A DNA stretch of 64,000 nucleotides. It comes from Lottia gigantea (taxonomy: Eukaryota; Mollusca; Gastropoda; Lottiidae). Made by a program: the position numbers and the translations under genes. The notes beneath the pieces were generated by a model. It did not search any database. It was not told the origin of the DNA and worked only from the letters and a program-made list of their open reading frames with translations. Positions 1-13,949 of the stretch are shown piece by piece (positions within the stretch are counted from its first letter, which is position 1; every line of letters begins with the position of its first letter). The stretch is taken from NCBI RefSeq assembly GCF_000327385.1, contig NW_008709979.1, positions 650,950 to 714,949 on the forward strand. Reading direction: 5' to 3'.

Positions 1-58
1 TTACTTTTCTTGAACAACTCCAAATCGAATTATTGCCACATATTTTAAAAATATCAGA

Positions 59-3000
59 ATGGGAGAACGTGAAATTAAAAATCAAACAGTATTCCTCATT
101 GATCTTGAAACTCTAAATCTAACAAATGCTGCGGAAAGAAAACAAGTTCACCAATCAATTATTTTGTCCACCTTTCGAATTTTGTATTTTTTTCAATGTC
201 AGTCTCATAAATTCAACACCGAGGATACTGGCAAGAAAGGAGACACCCTGAAATGGAGTTTCAAGTTTTTTCACTCATCAACTTACAAAGCTGTTCGAAA
301 TCAATCCACTTTACGAGAATTTAGATTGAAACATTTCAGTGAATTTGAAAATGAATGTGAGAAGATCCTATCAAAACAACAGATGAAAAGCCAATCTCCT
401 AAAGAAAATCCCCAAAGTAAAACTTCTAAGACTTCAAGTCCAGCTGATAATTTGTCAAAGGCCCTGAAAGAGGTTATTTATGACTTCCAATGGGAAAGTC
501 CAGAATTTTTTTCACCAATGAAAGGACGTAAAAATCATCTGAAAAAAGCAGTACCCACTTCATCCAATTCAGTGTTCGTGTTTTCAAAGATACCAAAGGA
601 TGCTCAAGACTTACGTAGCTTTTGTGGAAAGAAAGTGATAGATGATGAAGTTTTTATGGATTCATTTATGTCCTCATCATTATTTGATATGTTTCACATT
701 TTATCTAAATTATCATTGTTTTGGATTGATACAGAACTTCATCAAACATTTAAAGTAAGTATATTCTATGACAGAATCTGGTAGGGAGGGTGTTTACTTG
801 AAATGAAAAAGTAAAACTCTGAAGGAATGAATGACATTTTGCCACAGCTTGAAACTTGTTAACATACAAACTGTGGTGGTACAGTAATTGATATTAAAGC
901 GGTCATAGATAAGTCAACGTTATTGCTTAGTTGCCCTATATTGATTATTATTGTACATGGGATTGTAGAGTGAAAATCTGTTAAGAGCCAGAGATCTAAT
1001 TTTGCTCTGTGTTATTTATAATTCAATATTTTTGACAAGTAAGGTATCAAATAATTTTTTTTTTCAGGATAAGAATGCTCAGGAAATAGTTAGTAAAAGT
1101 TTAAAGAAAGTTGGCGGTTGTTTTATTTCTCTGAACAGTTTAGTTAAAATTCCGCTTAGCAATTTCAAATCATGTGTTCATAAACCGTTGTCAGATATCA
1201 GTACAGAAAAACATTCCCTGCAGCCAGAGGAACAGAAAAATGATAGAAATTTTGGCTGCATATTTAATGACTTTATTAATAATTTACCTATTGAAACAGT
1301 GTTACATCACAAAATAGATACAAATACAGACAATGACTGTGAAGTAGAGGCATGTTTTAATCTTGTTGATGGTAAGCAATGTTTTCTTATTTTTTACCAT
1401 AATTTTAACTGGAATCTTATTTCATAAAATTACATATTCTTATTGACAAGCTTGGGGTAACTGTTGCTCACATTTTAGCACTGGTATTAAATAGTATTTG
1501 ATTGGATTGAATGGATTTTAAACAGTAATTTTTTCTTTAGGTGATACTTGTCATGCAGTTCCAGTTTTATTATCTTCCTGTTTGAAAAAAAATCACACAG
1601 ATAATTTGTGAGTATGAAAACATTTAAGTTTCTTAAGAGCTTTAGGATAATCTTGTCCAGAATAAGTAAACACATTGTAAAAGTAAATATTGACAGAACT
1701 AAATCAAGTTGTTAAAGTCAACTGTCAAATTTAGACAATTTAGATGAGTTTCTATGGAAATAGACAGATTTAATCAAACATGTTTCATTTTTTACTTAAA
1801 ACATGGTTGCTGCTATTCCTTTCATTTAGTCACCATACTGAATGATCAGTCTATACAAGACTAAAAAGCATTTATAGCAATTTTTGTCTATTTGAAAGGG
1901 TTGCAGCAAGTGATTCTACTGAAAATCAAAGTATATCCTTTACATTGTTTTCTGATATACACAATACCAACAAGATACCAACAGGAAATGATGTAACTAT
2001 TAATATCAGCTGTAAGAAGAATACTGCCAAGGATGATGACATGCCTACCCAGTTTGTCATGATAGGTTGTATAGCTCATACCAATCCTGATTATCAACAT
2101 TTACCAATAGCTCAGTCTTACCTATGTCATAATGTAAAGGATTATTCTGCTGCTGGTACCCTACCTAATATATTACCTGATATGTTATCAGATTTAATGA
2201 AAGAAGATAAAAAGATGGTACGATATCATATTGAATCATATTGATAATTATTCAGATTTCTCAATTTAGCGTACAGTCCACCGTAGTTTGATCATAGTTT
2301 AGGTCTAGCTTGTTTCGTCTTCCATGTGTTCTGGTGCAAAATCCAATAAGCATTGAATATTTGCATTTTGGTTTTGAAACCTACCTAGATGTACATATAA
2401 GTATCTTTGTTGAACTTTTTCTATTATAATGTTGAAACACTGGGGTTTTTTTTGCTGCATTTAGGTTGTATTAAGTACTGGAGTTTTGCCATATTTGGGT
2501 ATTTTACACCCAGTTACTGAAAATGGTTGTATGTTATTATTGTACCACATTGGATCTACTTTACAGGTATATAGTCAACAAATTTTTTTTTAAATCCCAA
2601 AAAGGATTGTTTTGATTTACTAAATTCCGTGTCCATTATTAAAAATGACATGAGGATCTGAAATCCAAAGTCATTCAAATTATAACTTTTGATGGTAATA
2701 TTTGTCTGATTCAACAAATATATTAACAATTCATATCATATTTAAGATAGAGAAAGCTATGTTTTAACAGGAGTATGTCTGTTGTTTTCAGATAGAGAAA
2801 GCTATGTTTATACAGGTATATGTCTTGTTATTTTCAGATAGAGAAAGCTATGTTAAAACAGGAATATAAAGATATTGAAGAAAATGATAGTAAGACTGAT
2901 CCTATACCTTGTAAATTATCATCAAATCAACTTTCTGGACTTGGTCAACAGTTTCATCTTCACTCGAGACAATCCAACCATAAACAAAAAGGTAAAAACT

Positions 3001-6000
3001 GAATATTGTAAAAAGCTCATTAGGTGCATTAGAGGAAGGATTAGTGTCAAGTCCTTAGTCCTTTTATACATCCATATCACTCTTCCTCTTCACATTGCCT
3101 TGTTAAGGCTCTAGAATACAGTAGCTTTGTAATGGCTTTGAATTAACAATTCTTTATGACTATTGACTAGATAATATTTACTGACAAGATAAGATTGTAT
3201 TATAGGAATTGGTAAAAGAAAAGTGAAGAAATATAAACCACAAGTATTAGATAAATGGCATTTACCAGGAACATCACATGGTATGGAATCTATTGTTATG
3301 AAACTAAATGAAAGGTGAGTTATTTGGTTTTCAATTTCTGTTAAGGATATTGATGTGTATTCAAGCTATAGTTTATTTACAACTAAATCAAAGGGCACAC
3401 AAATTAAATGTTTTTGTTTACATGGCAGTTTTTATAATGAAATTGTATGGCAGTTGAAAATTTATAGCTTTATTACAATGTAGAGAAAGTAAAAACATAA
3501 TTTCAAAGCTTCCATCTCATTATGTTTGGTACTTTCTTTGAACAGATTAAATGATTTGGAATTCTTGGATTCAAAGGAGAAGAATACTTTAAAGAAGTTA
3601 CAAAAGTTTTACAGGAAACAAAATCAACCACCAAAATTAGAGGATCTAAATCCTACAGCTCAGTTTCAACATATAGGTTTGTAACTGAAAATTCTCTAAT
3701 GAAGCCTTTTCAATGCACCAGCAGCCATATTACTGTTTATATTGCGTGTAATTGCCTGTAGCAACTTTCATTTCCATTTGTTAAAAATCATATAAATATC
3801 TTGTTATCATATTTCTATGTTTAATGCAACTTTAACTATTTATAAGACTTTTTATTTTAGACTTTGAATATGTGTTTAGGCTCAAGGGGTATAGTTACCA
3901 AAATATTTACTTCAAGGGTCGATAAATCTCATTTTCAGCAATACTTACCACTTACCAATTTCAAAATTGTATCTTCGACTTTCAGAAATCATCTATTATA
4001 AGTGACACACAAAATATATTTTTTTGATTTTATGAGAACTGTACTTGGGACCTGGATATTTTTATTCTGAAGAATGATACATATAGCTGAAATTTTGCTC
4101 TGTCAGCTTTGTGAAACAAATATTTAGATGGCTAAACCCCTGTACTTCAAATCAAATCTTTAGTCTTCTTCAGAAGGAAGTCTGTATATTTTTACAATAT
4201 TAAAGATAGGTTCCCTTATTTTCATTTATGAAAATGAAAATGCTAATACTTATATAAATATAAAGTAGGGGTGGTCTAAGGACTTGGAAAAATACCAGTT
4301 TGTCTGATAATTCATTAGAAACACTAATTAACCAAATAGTTTTCTTAATTTGACACTAAAAATTAAGGAAACCCATTGTTAAGATATGTAAAATATGTTA
4401 TTGCAGATGAGAATGCTTTGTCAGCAGAAGATATAAAATTGAACAATACAACAACAGAAGCAGGTTATTCATTACGTCGTCAGTCATCATCTCTATCACG
4501 AACAGATATCATCATGAATCGTAGTAAACATGTACAGAAACGACAGAGTAGTGAGATAGCTGGGACTGGTGTTAAGACTAGTGAAGATATTAAATGTACT
4601 ATTGATTTGAGTAATATAGGTATGTTTTTTATGAAACAAGATCTGATATCACACTCATAAGAATTTTGGTAAGGGTCCTTTCGTTTTGCCAACACTTACT
4701 CAATCACAAGCATGTGTAATAATTTTGGGTAGGGAGAAAATGCAGGTGTATAATCCTCTATCTCTTATTTCATTGCTTGTACCTTTTCTTAAACAAAACA
4801 CATTTGAAGTTATTATTGAATTAAAACAACCATACAGCTTAGGGGTATGGTTTTCCATCCTTCATAGAAACCTCAAGTTAAGCCGACCTTAGAATGTATT
4901 TTTGTACCTAGTGGGGCACAGGGACAGTGTAGAAATCCTATAACTTGATGGACTCATTAATGGTTTAGCTTTAGATTTGGTACCATAGTTTGTGATATTA
5001 TGGCATTTCTTTACAGATCTACAAACAGATGAAGATGTTTGTAATTATATAAAAGACCTGTACCAGAACTGTTTAGATACTATAAATAGTAACAATCTAG
5101 AAACCACAATACGAACATTAGTTACAGTTGTATTACATTATATGAAAACTAATAACAGATCTGAACCTGAGGTAAGATACTATAAATAGTAACAATACTG
5201 ATGTCACACTTAGTGGCATTACTGATCTGTAGCTAAATGGGATATGGAAAGGTAGGGCTGAACTTATTTTATTTCTGTAAATAGTCCCTTGTATTACTAC
5301 TGTGGGTAAAATTTGAAACATAAGATATTTATTTTGTAGGAAAGCTGTAAAAGTTTAATTAATAAAACTATAAAACAATCTAATAGTCAATTACGAGAAA
5401 AATATCAAACCAGAACTACAGACCAAGATAAAAAAGACAAAATGTCAGAGTAAGTATTTGTAATCTGAACTCTGAACATCAAGTCCCTGTTATCAAAAGG
5501 GTCAATTTTTGTAACATATTTATATAGTACTTGAGCTGTGAAAAGTGCCTGAAATATTTCAATTATTAGCCACTTTCATAACAACAAGTCACAGATTTTG
5601 CACTGAAACTCTTTGGAGAAGAGGAAATTTCCCATTTTGTGATAAAATGCAGATAAATCTTGCAACATTCCGCATAAATTTTTTCTGATTAGAGGAATGT
5701 GTGAATGCCTTTTGTATGTGAACGATGTCTATAAGCTCTATAGCCTATTAACAATGATGAATTATAGAGTTTAACTGTTAATTTGTTGATATTAAGATGA
5801 TATATATGATGTGTTATGATGTTTTTCAGTTATAAATTACAGATATTGTTATTATTAGAATTAGAATCTGTTATAATGTCTGAAGATGAGGAATATATAG
5901 AACAATGTGCTGAAGAGGTAATCAGTGTTATCTTTAATTCAGCAAGTCTTTATTCTATGTCATTAATGATTTAGGATAGCGAATCCTTATTTTCAAAATC

Positions 6001-9000
6001 TTAATTTGATAAAATTTCGCTTTTAGCAAATAGGGTGATATGATTGGTTTATAAAACAAACTTTATGATTAATTTTAGCAATTGACCTATCAGATGAAGA
6101 CAAAGTTTAAATCATTGTGAACAAGACCAGTGAAATATATAGATATACAAAAACTGTTTTCTTATAAAAGTTAAGTTTTGCTGAATGATTTGATGATATT
6201 TTCAGGCTGTAAATATGTTGAGAACAGTATCATTTATATATGATCAGTCAGTAGTACCTACATTTCTTAATGAAGTTATAGTAACAAAGTAAGTATGTTT
6301 TTAGTGATCTATGCCACCCAAAATAATTTCTGCAAAGGAATGAAACTTTAAGATTTTACAAGATAATTGTTTTTGTCAATATTGCTAGACTGAGGTTTAG
6401 CTCATCTTCGCCAGACCAAATTTTTTGACAGTTGGCCTACTGCCATTTGGATTGAAATTAGATAACAATTTTGTTTCTTTTCTTTTATATGATATTTTTT
6501 TTCCTCTCCATTGTCATCTGACAGGTTTTCTCCCTCAATCCTGTTCTAATGATGTTATTTTTGACCAACCCAGGTGTGTCACATAAGACCTATTTCTTGA
6601 TAGCATTGACGAATTGTGCGTTGCAAAACCCAAAGAGGCTGTCTTTATCATAATGCTCTACTTTGGGTTTTGTAATCCTACCATTCCTCATCTATATTAT
6701 GGCAGACCCTTCTGCCATTTTTTGTTTCAAAGTGAAAATTTGATTAATTTCTCTCCAGTTATTCAGCTACACTACCCAAGCTATTGATATCAATATTTGA
6801 TGAGTTAATGCAACCATTACCACCGGAGTTAGCAGGTTTTGCTTCACCTAATACTAGTGCAGATACACCTTTAAATCACTCAGTCAATAGTCATCATGAT
6901 AACTCAGTGTTTCAAGAACCATCTTCTAATACATCTAATCATTCTGATATACTCTTAACTCAACCATCTAGAAGGTAAGCTAATTACTAATTCATATTTA
7001 ATTTGCTATAAAATCATCCCTTGCAACTCATGATTAAAAGGGAGTTATGTATACCAGCCTTATACAAATTTTTCAAAACTATTTCCTTATAACATTCAGT
7101 TCCAAGAAGAAGGTTTCATGAAGAGATCATTACTAAAATGTTAGGAAGTTAAAGGCTCTAGATGAATTGAAATGTGCCATATATCATATATATATATATA
7201 TTTATATTGATGTTTATTTAGAAGTAGAAGAGTTGTTCATCATCCAAGTTTATCAAATATTGGTAGTAAAAAACAGATTATGGTAGCACTAGATAACAAA
7301 CCTAAAGTACCAAAGGTATTTTTTATTTAACTAAGAGTTACGCTTACTGACTGACTGATAACATGATGATATTAAACATTTATGTTGTGTCCAGACCTGT
7401 CTTTTGGCATTGATATCTGCCCAAGAAAAATTTGTTTACTTTTGAAAGATTGTAAATGTTTATTATATAATCATTAATAAATTTGATTGTTGTAGGAGAA
7501 GAAAGAAAAGAGAAGAACAGTAGTGAGTAAACCAAGTAAATCAAAACCTAAACAAGGAGGTAATAATATTTCCTGATATAATATTAAACTAAAATATTAA
7601 AATTCAGACTGCAAATTTTGAATTTCCTAAAAAGAACAACCTTGTATTAAAGAAATATATGGAAATTGTCAGCATCATAAAATAGTCTCAAACCCTGTTA
7701 TGCTCATTTTATTCTGATCATTGTCTTTTTATCTAGAAGCTGTAAAGGTGAGAAGAAATTTATTTGAAGGTGAAAAACCTAAGATAGATCGTCGCCAGTC
7801 TGTAGCTATAATGGAATCAGTTCGTAGATCTCCTAGAAAACACAAAATATCATCAACAATTAAGAACTCTTTCGGTAATATTTTATTATTAATTATTCAG
7901 ATTTGTCCAATTTTTTTTTTTGACAACTTACAACCTCAAATTTCTAAAGTAATGTTATTTATTGGGATTTACACAATTTCTTACAAGTGGAGGACAAAGC
8001 TTAAACTAAGATTACTGTAGTTGAATATTCTATCAAGATGAACATCGAGTATGTATGATTTATTTCAGGTTCTCGTTCACCACACAAGAGATTAGTTTCT
8101 GAAACACCATCACATAAACAGAAAAGTAACGTAGTTTGGAGACAACAAGAAAGGAAAAGAAGAAGAACAAATTCTAAAGATGATATAAATGTTGTTGAAG
8201 AATCTCCAATAAAAGCTTGTGAAGGTAAGATACCAGTAATAATGGTGATAGAAAATATCATATATCATATTTTATTGGAGAACAATCTGGGTTTGGAGGA
8301 CTCTTAAAGTCAACAGGTTTAAGCAAGCTGACTGAAGTCAAAGTACAGCCCTATGTTGTAAGTTCTGATTCATACTATTAGGTAAAATCTCAAATTTAAT
8401 CAGATATATTTTGTTGTATTGGTCACTAAGAAATTGTATTCAAATTGATGATTTTATATCCAAATATGTCATCAACAGAAAAGGAATGAGTTTTCCTTGT
8501 ACTTTGATATTTTCAGATCAAGGAGAATCAGTAACAGAAGTAAAAGCAAGCCCTGGAAGATTTAGAAAGAAGGCTACTGTTACCAGAAGATCATTTTATT
8601 CAGCTTCCTCCACCAGGACAAGACCTCGTAATTTATCTGCTTATTATAACTTAGGAGATAGAATAGCTGGTAGAAATCGTGGACTCTCACAAACTGAAGA
8701 TAAATTAAGCCTGTCGTTGAATCAACTAGCCAAAACATCACCATGTAAAAAATTCATGTCACCTACCCGCAGATCTCGAGATCTCCTAATGTCTCAATTG
8801 ATGAGTCCATCACCAAATAAAAATATTACCTCAAGACTAGCTCAATCACCAAGCCAAAGAACAAGATCTAAAACACCAAGTAGGATTCTGTTTGAGAGTC
8901 CAAGACGAAGAGTCCATTCACCATCAAAGTTATTGGGAGTATCTATTCCTGAAAGTCCTCATGGAAAAACACCTAAGAAGCAGACGTACCACCCCTTACG

Positions 9001-10330
9001 ATCAACAACTACACCAAAATCTAAAAGTTTAGTTTGTGAAACACCAGAGAAAACAACACCTACTAAAGTGTTCAATACGCCTTTAAAACATACTCCAAAA
9101 CGATCATCTGAACTAAACAACAAAGAAAACCGTGACATCAACCACGAAAACATTCATCACACACCCATATCATCCAGAAAGATTCCATCAACACCTGATG
9201 GGTCAAGAGAAACTTCCGATGCTAAAGCCATAGATCATACTCTCAAGTTAAATTCTACAGTATTACATGAGACACCTACAAAAACTCCTAAAAGTAAAAG
9301 TGTTAAGAAGGCTTTACTGAAAGACTCTCCTTTTCGTAATACCCGATCTCAAGGTCCTATCACGCCAACTAGGAATTCAGTATGTACAGCCCTGTTTACC
9401 ACCAGTCCTCTTAAAACATACGTTCCACCTCAGGCTAGGCCTCAAAAAGAAGAATCAGCTGTATTTAAAACACCCAGCAAAACATTCAAATTAAAATCAC
9501 CTCCTTCAACTCACAAACAAAAATTATTTAGTCCCTTGAAAAATGTATTGGAGAGGAATTCAAAAGTGGAAAATATTTCACCAGATAAACCAACTTATAT
9601 AATACGAACACCATCTCCTCATGATAAAAATATAAAAACACCAGACTCTTTAGATAAATGGCCACGAGTTAAACGCCATAGAGAATCACCAGCTAGAAAA
9701 GTAAAGATCAACAAACCAAGTTTAGCTGATGTTATAGATGACAATAGTGTTTGTGATCCTATTTTAGAATCTAAAATGAAAAAGAAACGACATCTATCAG
9801 ATTGTGACAGTTCTGAAACATATTTATTATCACCAAAACGACAACGTTTGGACAATGAAACTCACACTCAAACTAATGAGTTGTCATCTAAAGGTTACTT
9901 TTCAAATATTAATAACAGTGTGTTCTTACCTATCAAACAACCTGATGATAGTGGGGAAAATAATGGAGATTTTGCAAGGAAAGAATCACCAGTATTTGGT
10001 TCAAGTCCACTGCGTACCAAAATGGAATCAGGAACTTTAGGAATTACAAATTTGTTACCAAATAGTAGTCAAGAATCAACTCTATCTGATGTTCCTGTAC
10101 CATTTCAATCAAAACCTGATTCTCCAGTATTCAAGGGCAAATCACCTGTATCCAAAATACAACTTGCTTTGGACACAACAAAAGGAAAAAAGTTCTCACC
10201 ATCACTGTCATCTAAAAGTTTAGTCCAGTTGATGAATTCACCATTATTACAATCTGGAAAGAGAGAACATGTGACATCTCCAAGGAAAAAAGGATTGAAG
10301 TCCAGGAAATCACTTAAATTAGGCGACTAG
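59..10330 (+). CDS. TICRR: Treslin/TICRR-like replication initiation factor, 19 coding exons
   Basis: Treslin (TICRR, the animal Sld3 counterpart) works with TopBP1 and MTBP to load CDC45 onto the MCM helicase under CDK control. Coding exons: 59-754, 1068-1371, 1541-1607, 1899-2217, 2465-2566, 2838-2991, 3206-3314, 3546-3676, 4407-4619, 5017-5171, 5340-5449, 5830-5917, 6206-6288, 6759-6974, 7222-7315, 7496-7559, 7737-7874, 8069-8224, 8517-10330. All phases fit and give about 1,670 aa. The N-terminus matches the Treslin N-terminal domain (a hydrophobic DLETLNL strand, then WSFKFFHSS, compare human HWAFKFFDS). A basic block near exon 7 (KRKVKKYKPQVLDKWHLPG) starts the probable Sld3-like middle region. 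The last exon (about 600 codons) is a disordered basic tail with dozens of SP/TP sites, as expected for a CDK-regulated Treslin tail. Family assignment rests on the N-terminus, size and tail, from memory. Confidence 0.82.
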
Positions 10331-11797
10331 ATAGTGTTTATTTCTTGCACAACAGAACATTGCCAACTTGAACAGTCTAAGTAGATGCTGTAAAATGTCT
10401 GTGATTGTGTTATTTAGGACACTTTTAATCAAAACAGAATTTCTTTCGATATTTTTTAATCATTGTTACGGACAAAAATTTCTCCAAAAATTCTCATGCT
10501 CTATCCCCTTCATTTGGATTTGAGGTTCCAAAATAACTTAATTATTTATCCAAAGGTTAGTTAACTAAGTACGGTTTCCATCAGCATAATATAAAGCCCT
10601 ATTTACAAAATATCAGAATTTGATGTTAACTCAATAAAGCAATTTGTAAAAGTAGATCCATGATTAAGAAAAAGTAGTGTACTGGTGTCGAAAAACCTAT
10701 ATTTATTTTTATCAAAAAGTGCTTTATTTATTGTAATTAATATTTATCATTGAATTCATTGTAGAAATAATGTCAAAAATAATAACCTTATAAATCAAAT
10801 TTTAAAATAAAGTAATCATCATCTTCAAAACTTTCTTGTTATTTCATAGAATAAAGCAATTTTATTGTCAGTGCATGTTTTAGATATTATGCAGAATCCA
10901 TTATGAGGACAGTTGGGAAATAGAACCTCTGAACTGATGGCTTCCCTGCCAGCAATGGAAGCAAGTGGGTTTTGCCATCTTGCAGATTTATCTTTATTCT
11001 TTTACCATTCTTTGTTATAGTAACTGCCAGGAATAAAATATTGTACTTGAAGTCTTATCAAGAGTGATTTCTGTTTCAAGATAAATATCACCTTGGGTTA
11101 ACTCAGATATTACTGATTATTTCCCATGAATAATAAAGACAACTGTGATAAAATCATAGTATTGTGAATACATGTATCTTGATTACAATGATTAATCATA
11201 CTATTACAATGATTAACCATACTATTACAATGATTAACCATACTATTACAATGATTAACCATATTCCATATTCAGATGTTAATTTTTTCCATTTACAAAT
11301 CTTCAATGAAGATATCGTTTTATTTTTGTTCATAAATCAAAAGTCAAACTGCCAAACCGGAACTATTTTGAAGTTGATATTCCACCTGAAAAATTTCCTG
11401 AGGAAAGTACAAAGACTCAAAAAATTAAATTGATTAGTGAATAAACCAACAAAAATAGATACATGTTTACTCTTCAGTGTTAAAATTGTAAATGGTTAAA
11501 AACTTAACCAACATATTAAGGTGATCTGGCTGAATTGGCTATTGACCAAACTAAAAACATAAGTAGATTAGTAATTTTATAACCAGATTATATAGACTTG
11601 TTAATAATTTTTAACTAACCCTACCTCTATTATTTACTTCTCTTAGTAACTAAGTCTACTTGAATTTGTCACCCTCCAAACATGACTTGGAAGTAAAATC
11701 GCTTGAGATTTCTGGACAAATTTTCTAATGATTGTATGTGAATTAAATCTAACATGAGGAGTATGTGATTGAAATGTGGAGGTGATATGTTAAAATT
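10331..11797. other. Intergenic region with Treslin 3' UTR
   Basis: No coding exon is visible. AATAAA signals at 10806-10811 and 10850-10855 are the best candidates for the Treslin polyadenylation signal, giving a 3' UTR of about 0.5 kb. A short 21-bp tandem repeat sits at 11178-11262. The rest should contain the promoter and 5' UTR of the following gene, but no clear TATA or initiator can be named. Confidence 0.5.
11178..11262. repeat. 21-bp tandem repeat, about 4 copies
   Basis: The unit ATTACAATGATTAACCATACT is repeated about four times with almost no divergence, so the array is young. It lies in intergenic DNA between the Treslin gene and the next gene. Confidence 0.9.
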
Positions 11798-13949
11798 ATG
11801 TCAACAGAGAATTCACCAGATGAACATATCCCTATGGGAGCATTAAATCACCCGTCTCGACACAGAACAGGCTATGTGGAAAGACTGAAAATTCAGAAAA
11901 ATCGACTAAAAAACCTTCATATTACAGAAGATACTAGTTCAGCTGTCAGTAAAATATTACCAAAGGTAATAGTTTATATTAAGTAACAATATCAAATGCT
12001 AACTTCTGTTTGAAAATTATAATTCAAGAAAAGATATTTAGTTTAGTAACAAAATTATTAACTGGTCATTGTTATTATACATGAATGTTTGAGACTGTAC
12101 TCACTATCAAATTTGGACATAAAAATCTCTGCTCTTTGTGAATATTAGGTTCAAACAAAAAGATTTTGAATTGTGATAAATTTTATAAATCTACTATATT
12201 CCTACATTATACTATATGAATTTCAGGTTGAAATATAAACTACTTAAGTGAGATTGTGAATTAGTTATCAAATTTATAAATTCTGTATATCTTCTATGCT
12301 ATCTGAATTTCAGTGTTAATATAACTTTACTAAAGTGAGATTATGAATTAGTTGTCTATATTTCTATGCTATCTGATTTTCAGATCAAGATAAGTGAGTT
12401 AGACTGAATACAACAGCTTAATATCTATGCTATCTGAATTTCAGATCTAGGTAGAGTAAATACTACAGCTTAATCTCTATGCTATCTGAATTTCAGATCA
12501 AGAAAAGTGAGATAAAGTAAATACTACAGCTTAATCTCTATGCTATCTGAATTTCAGATCAAGAAAAGTGAGATAAAGTAAATACTACAGCTTAATCTCT
12601 ATGCTATCTGAATTTCAGATCAAGAAAAGTGAGTTAGATAGAGTAAATACTACAGCTTTATCTCGAGGTGGTACATTAGAATCTATTAAATTACCATCAG
12701 TATTATCAGCTTATACAGATAAATCATCTAAATCTATTCTTACCAGTCTTAATTCTAAATATCGAAAAAAAGATGAAGTTTTTGTAAAACCATTTAGTGT
12801 AAGTATACAGCACCAAAATTACATTTTCATCAAAATATTTGTTGAATATTGTAAAAAATCAAATCAAATATTTCTTCAAGAATTCCCACTATTGCCCTAG
12901 AAAATGGAGAAACTTGCTAGCTGAACTGAAGGTTTAGTTAGATAAGATATTACCTTCAGATTTTTCAACCAAGTTTCCTCATGTCCAAGATTCAGTTCGG
13001 AGGGTCTGTCATGGAAAAAGCAATTTGTCGTTTGGTTGGGACAATAGACAATGGACACGTGCCACAGGATGTGCACGTTAAATATCTCTCAACAGTGTGA
13101 AACCCCCAAAAAAAATAGGCTGGTGCAATTTCCCTCCTTGATGGGCCCAATCAAGTGGAAAGAATGTAAAGCTAGATTACATTTCAGTTCCAAATCAGCT
13201 TTCAATCTTCAATGGATTTTGATTAAACTAAGTATGCTGAAGTGAATCGAGTTTCAAATTGACACTATATTACTGAACAATCTGAGTTTTTCACTTGCTC
13301 ATGTGGGCATAATATTTACTTTGATCTTTAATTTTGTTGTCATATTTTTATTTGTCAGTTATTTCCAGAACAAACTATGATATTATCTAAATCACTACCA
13401 AGTTTACCATCAATACCAGGCTCTCCAGGACTAGATGATTTAACTTCTGTTATAGATGATGAAATAGTGTATCAACCTACTCCAGTTTATCATGGTAAAC
13501 ATAAATACCAGACAATAGCTGTACGTAAACAATTAGAAAGACGTAAACAAGACCCAGATGAACTGAATTCCGTTAGAAGTGATCAACATTATATTAAAAA
13601 TAAATCTCTTGCAGTGCTTCCATTAGAAAAAGACAATAGTTTTGTCAGTACACAGAGTGTTCCAATGAAAAGAAACAATGACATTGATAAAAGAACTCTA
13701 CCTAGACGCTATCGTAAACGTGATAAAAACACAGATAAAACTAGACGTTTCCGTTCACTCGATGCTAGAAGTGATGCTATGAGTGTTAAAAGTGACAGTA
13801 TATTAAACAGTGTACAGCCTAAATGGAAAGATGACTGTGATTGCCTACGTTGTAAGATGATTAAAAGACAGTTTAAAGATGGTGATGATAGTTATAAAGT
13901 TTGGGGACAATATCCTTGTCAACACAATGATGATATTTTATTAAATTAA
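11798..13949 (+). CDS. Unrecognised basic, Ser/Lys-rich protein (3 exons, 312 aa)
   Basis: Exons 11798-11965, 12619-12798 and 13359-13949 are all joined at phase 0 and give an uninterrupted 312-aa protein. An alternative acceptor ten bases into exon 3 would hit a stop at once, so 13359 is chosen. No signal peptide, membrane segment or catalytic motif is visible. The middle is hydrophilic with many K/R. The C-terminus is the most ordered-looking part: a CDCLRC cysteine pair, then MIKRQFKDGDDSYKVWGQYP and a further Cys-His, which could be a small metal-binding or disulfide knuckle. I do not recognise the family. The open frame across three consensus splice junctions supports a real gene. The gene is tail-to-tail with the coiled-coil gene on the other strand. 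The acceptor of exon 2 is the last of a tandem series of near-identical acceptors. Confidence 0.75.
12200..12660 (+). repeat. Tandem array of 3' splice sites ahead of exon 2 (61-bp unit)
   Basis: The motif CTATGCTATCTGAATTTCAG, followed by the first bases of exon 2, recurs with acceptor AGs ending at 12226, 12313, 12383, 12444, 12496, 12557 and 12618. Only the last gives the open reading frame. The two copies before it are nearly identical to each other and differ from the true exon by a lost GTTAGA-type stretch. Reading from those acceptors in the exon phase reaches TAA within eight codons. The leftmost copies are diverged, so the array grew over time. Confidence 0.9.
12908..13180 (+). mobile_element. 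Degraded tRNA-derived SINE copy
   Basis: The stretch reading TTTTTCAACC...TTTCC, then CATGGAAAAAGCA and GGGACAATA, then a GTGCACGTTAA-like block follows the same order as the better preserved SINE at 41549-41880. The tRNA-like head is hardly recognisable. The copy lies within intron 2 of the unknown gene, between 12799 and 13358. Confidence 0.6.
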
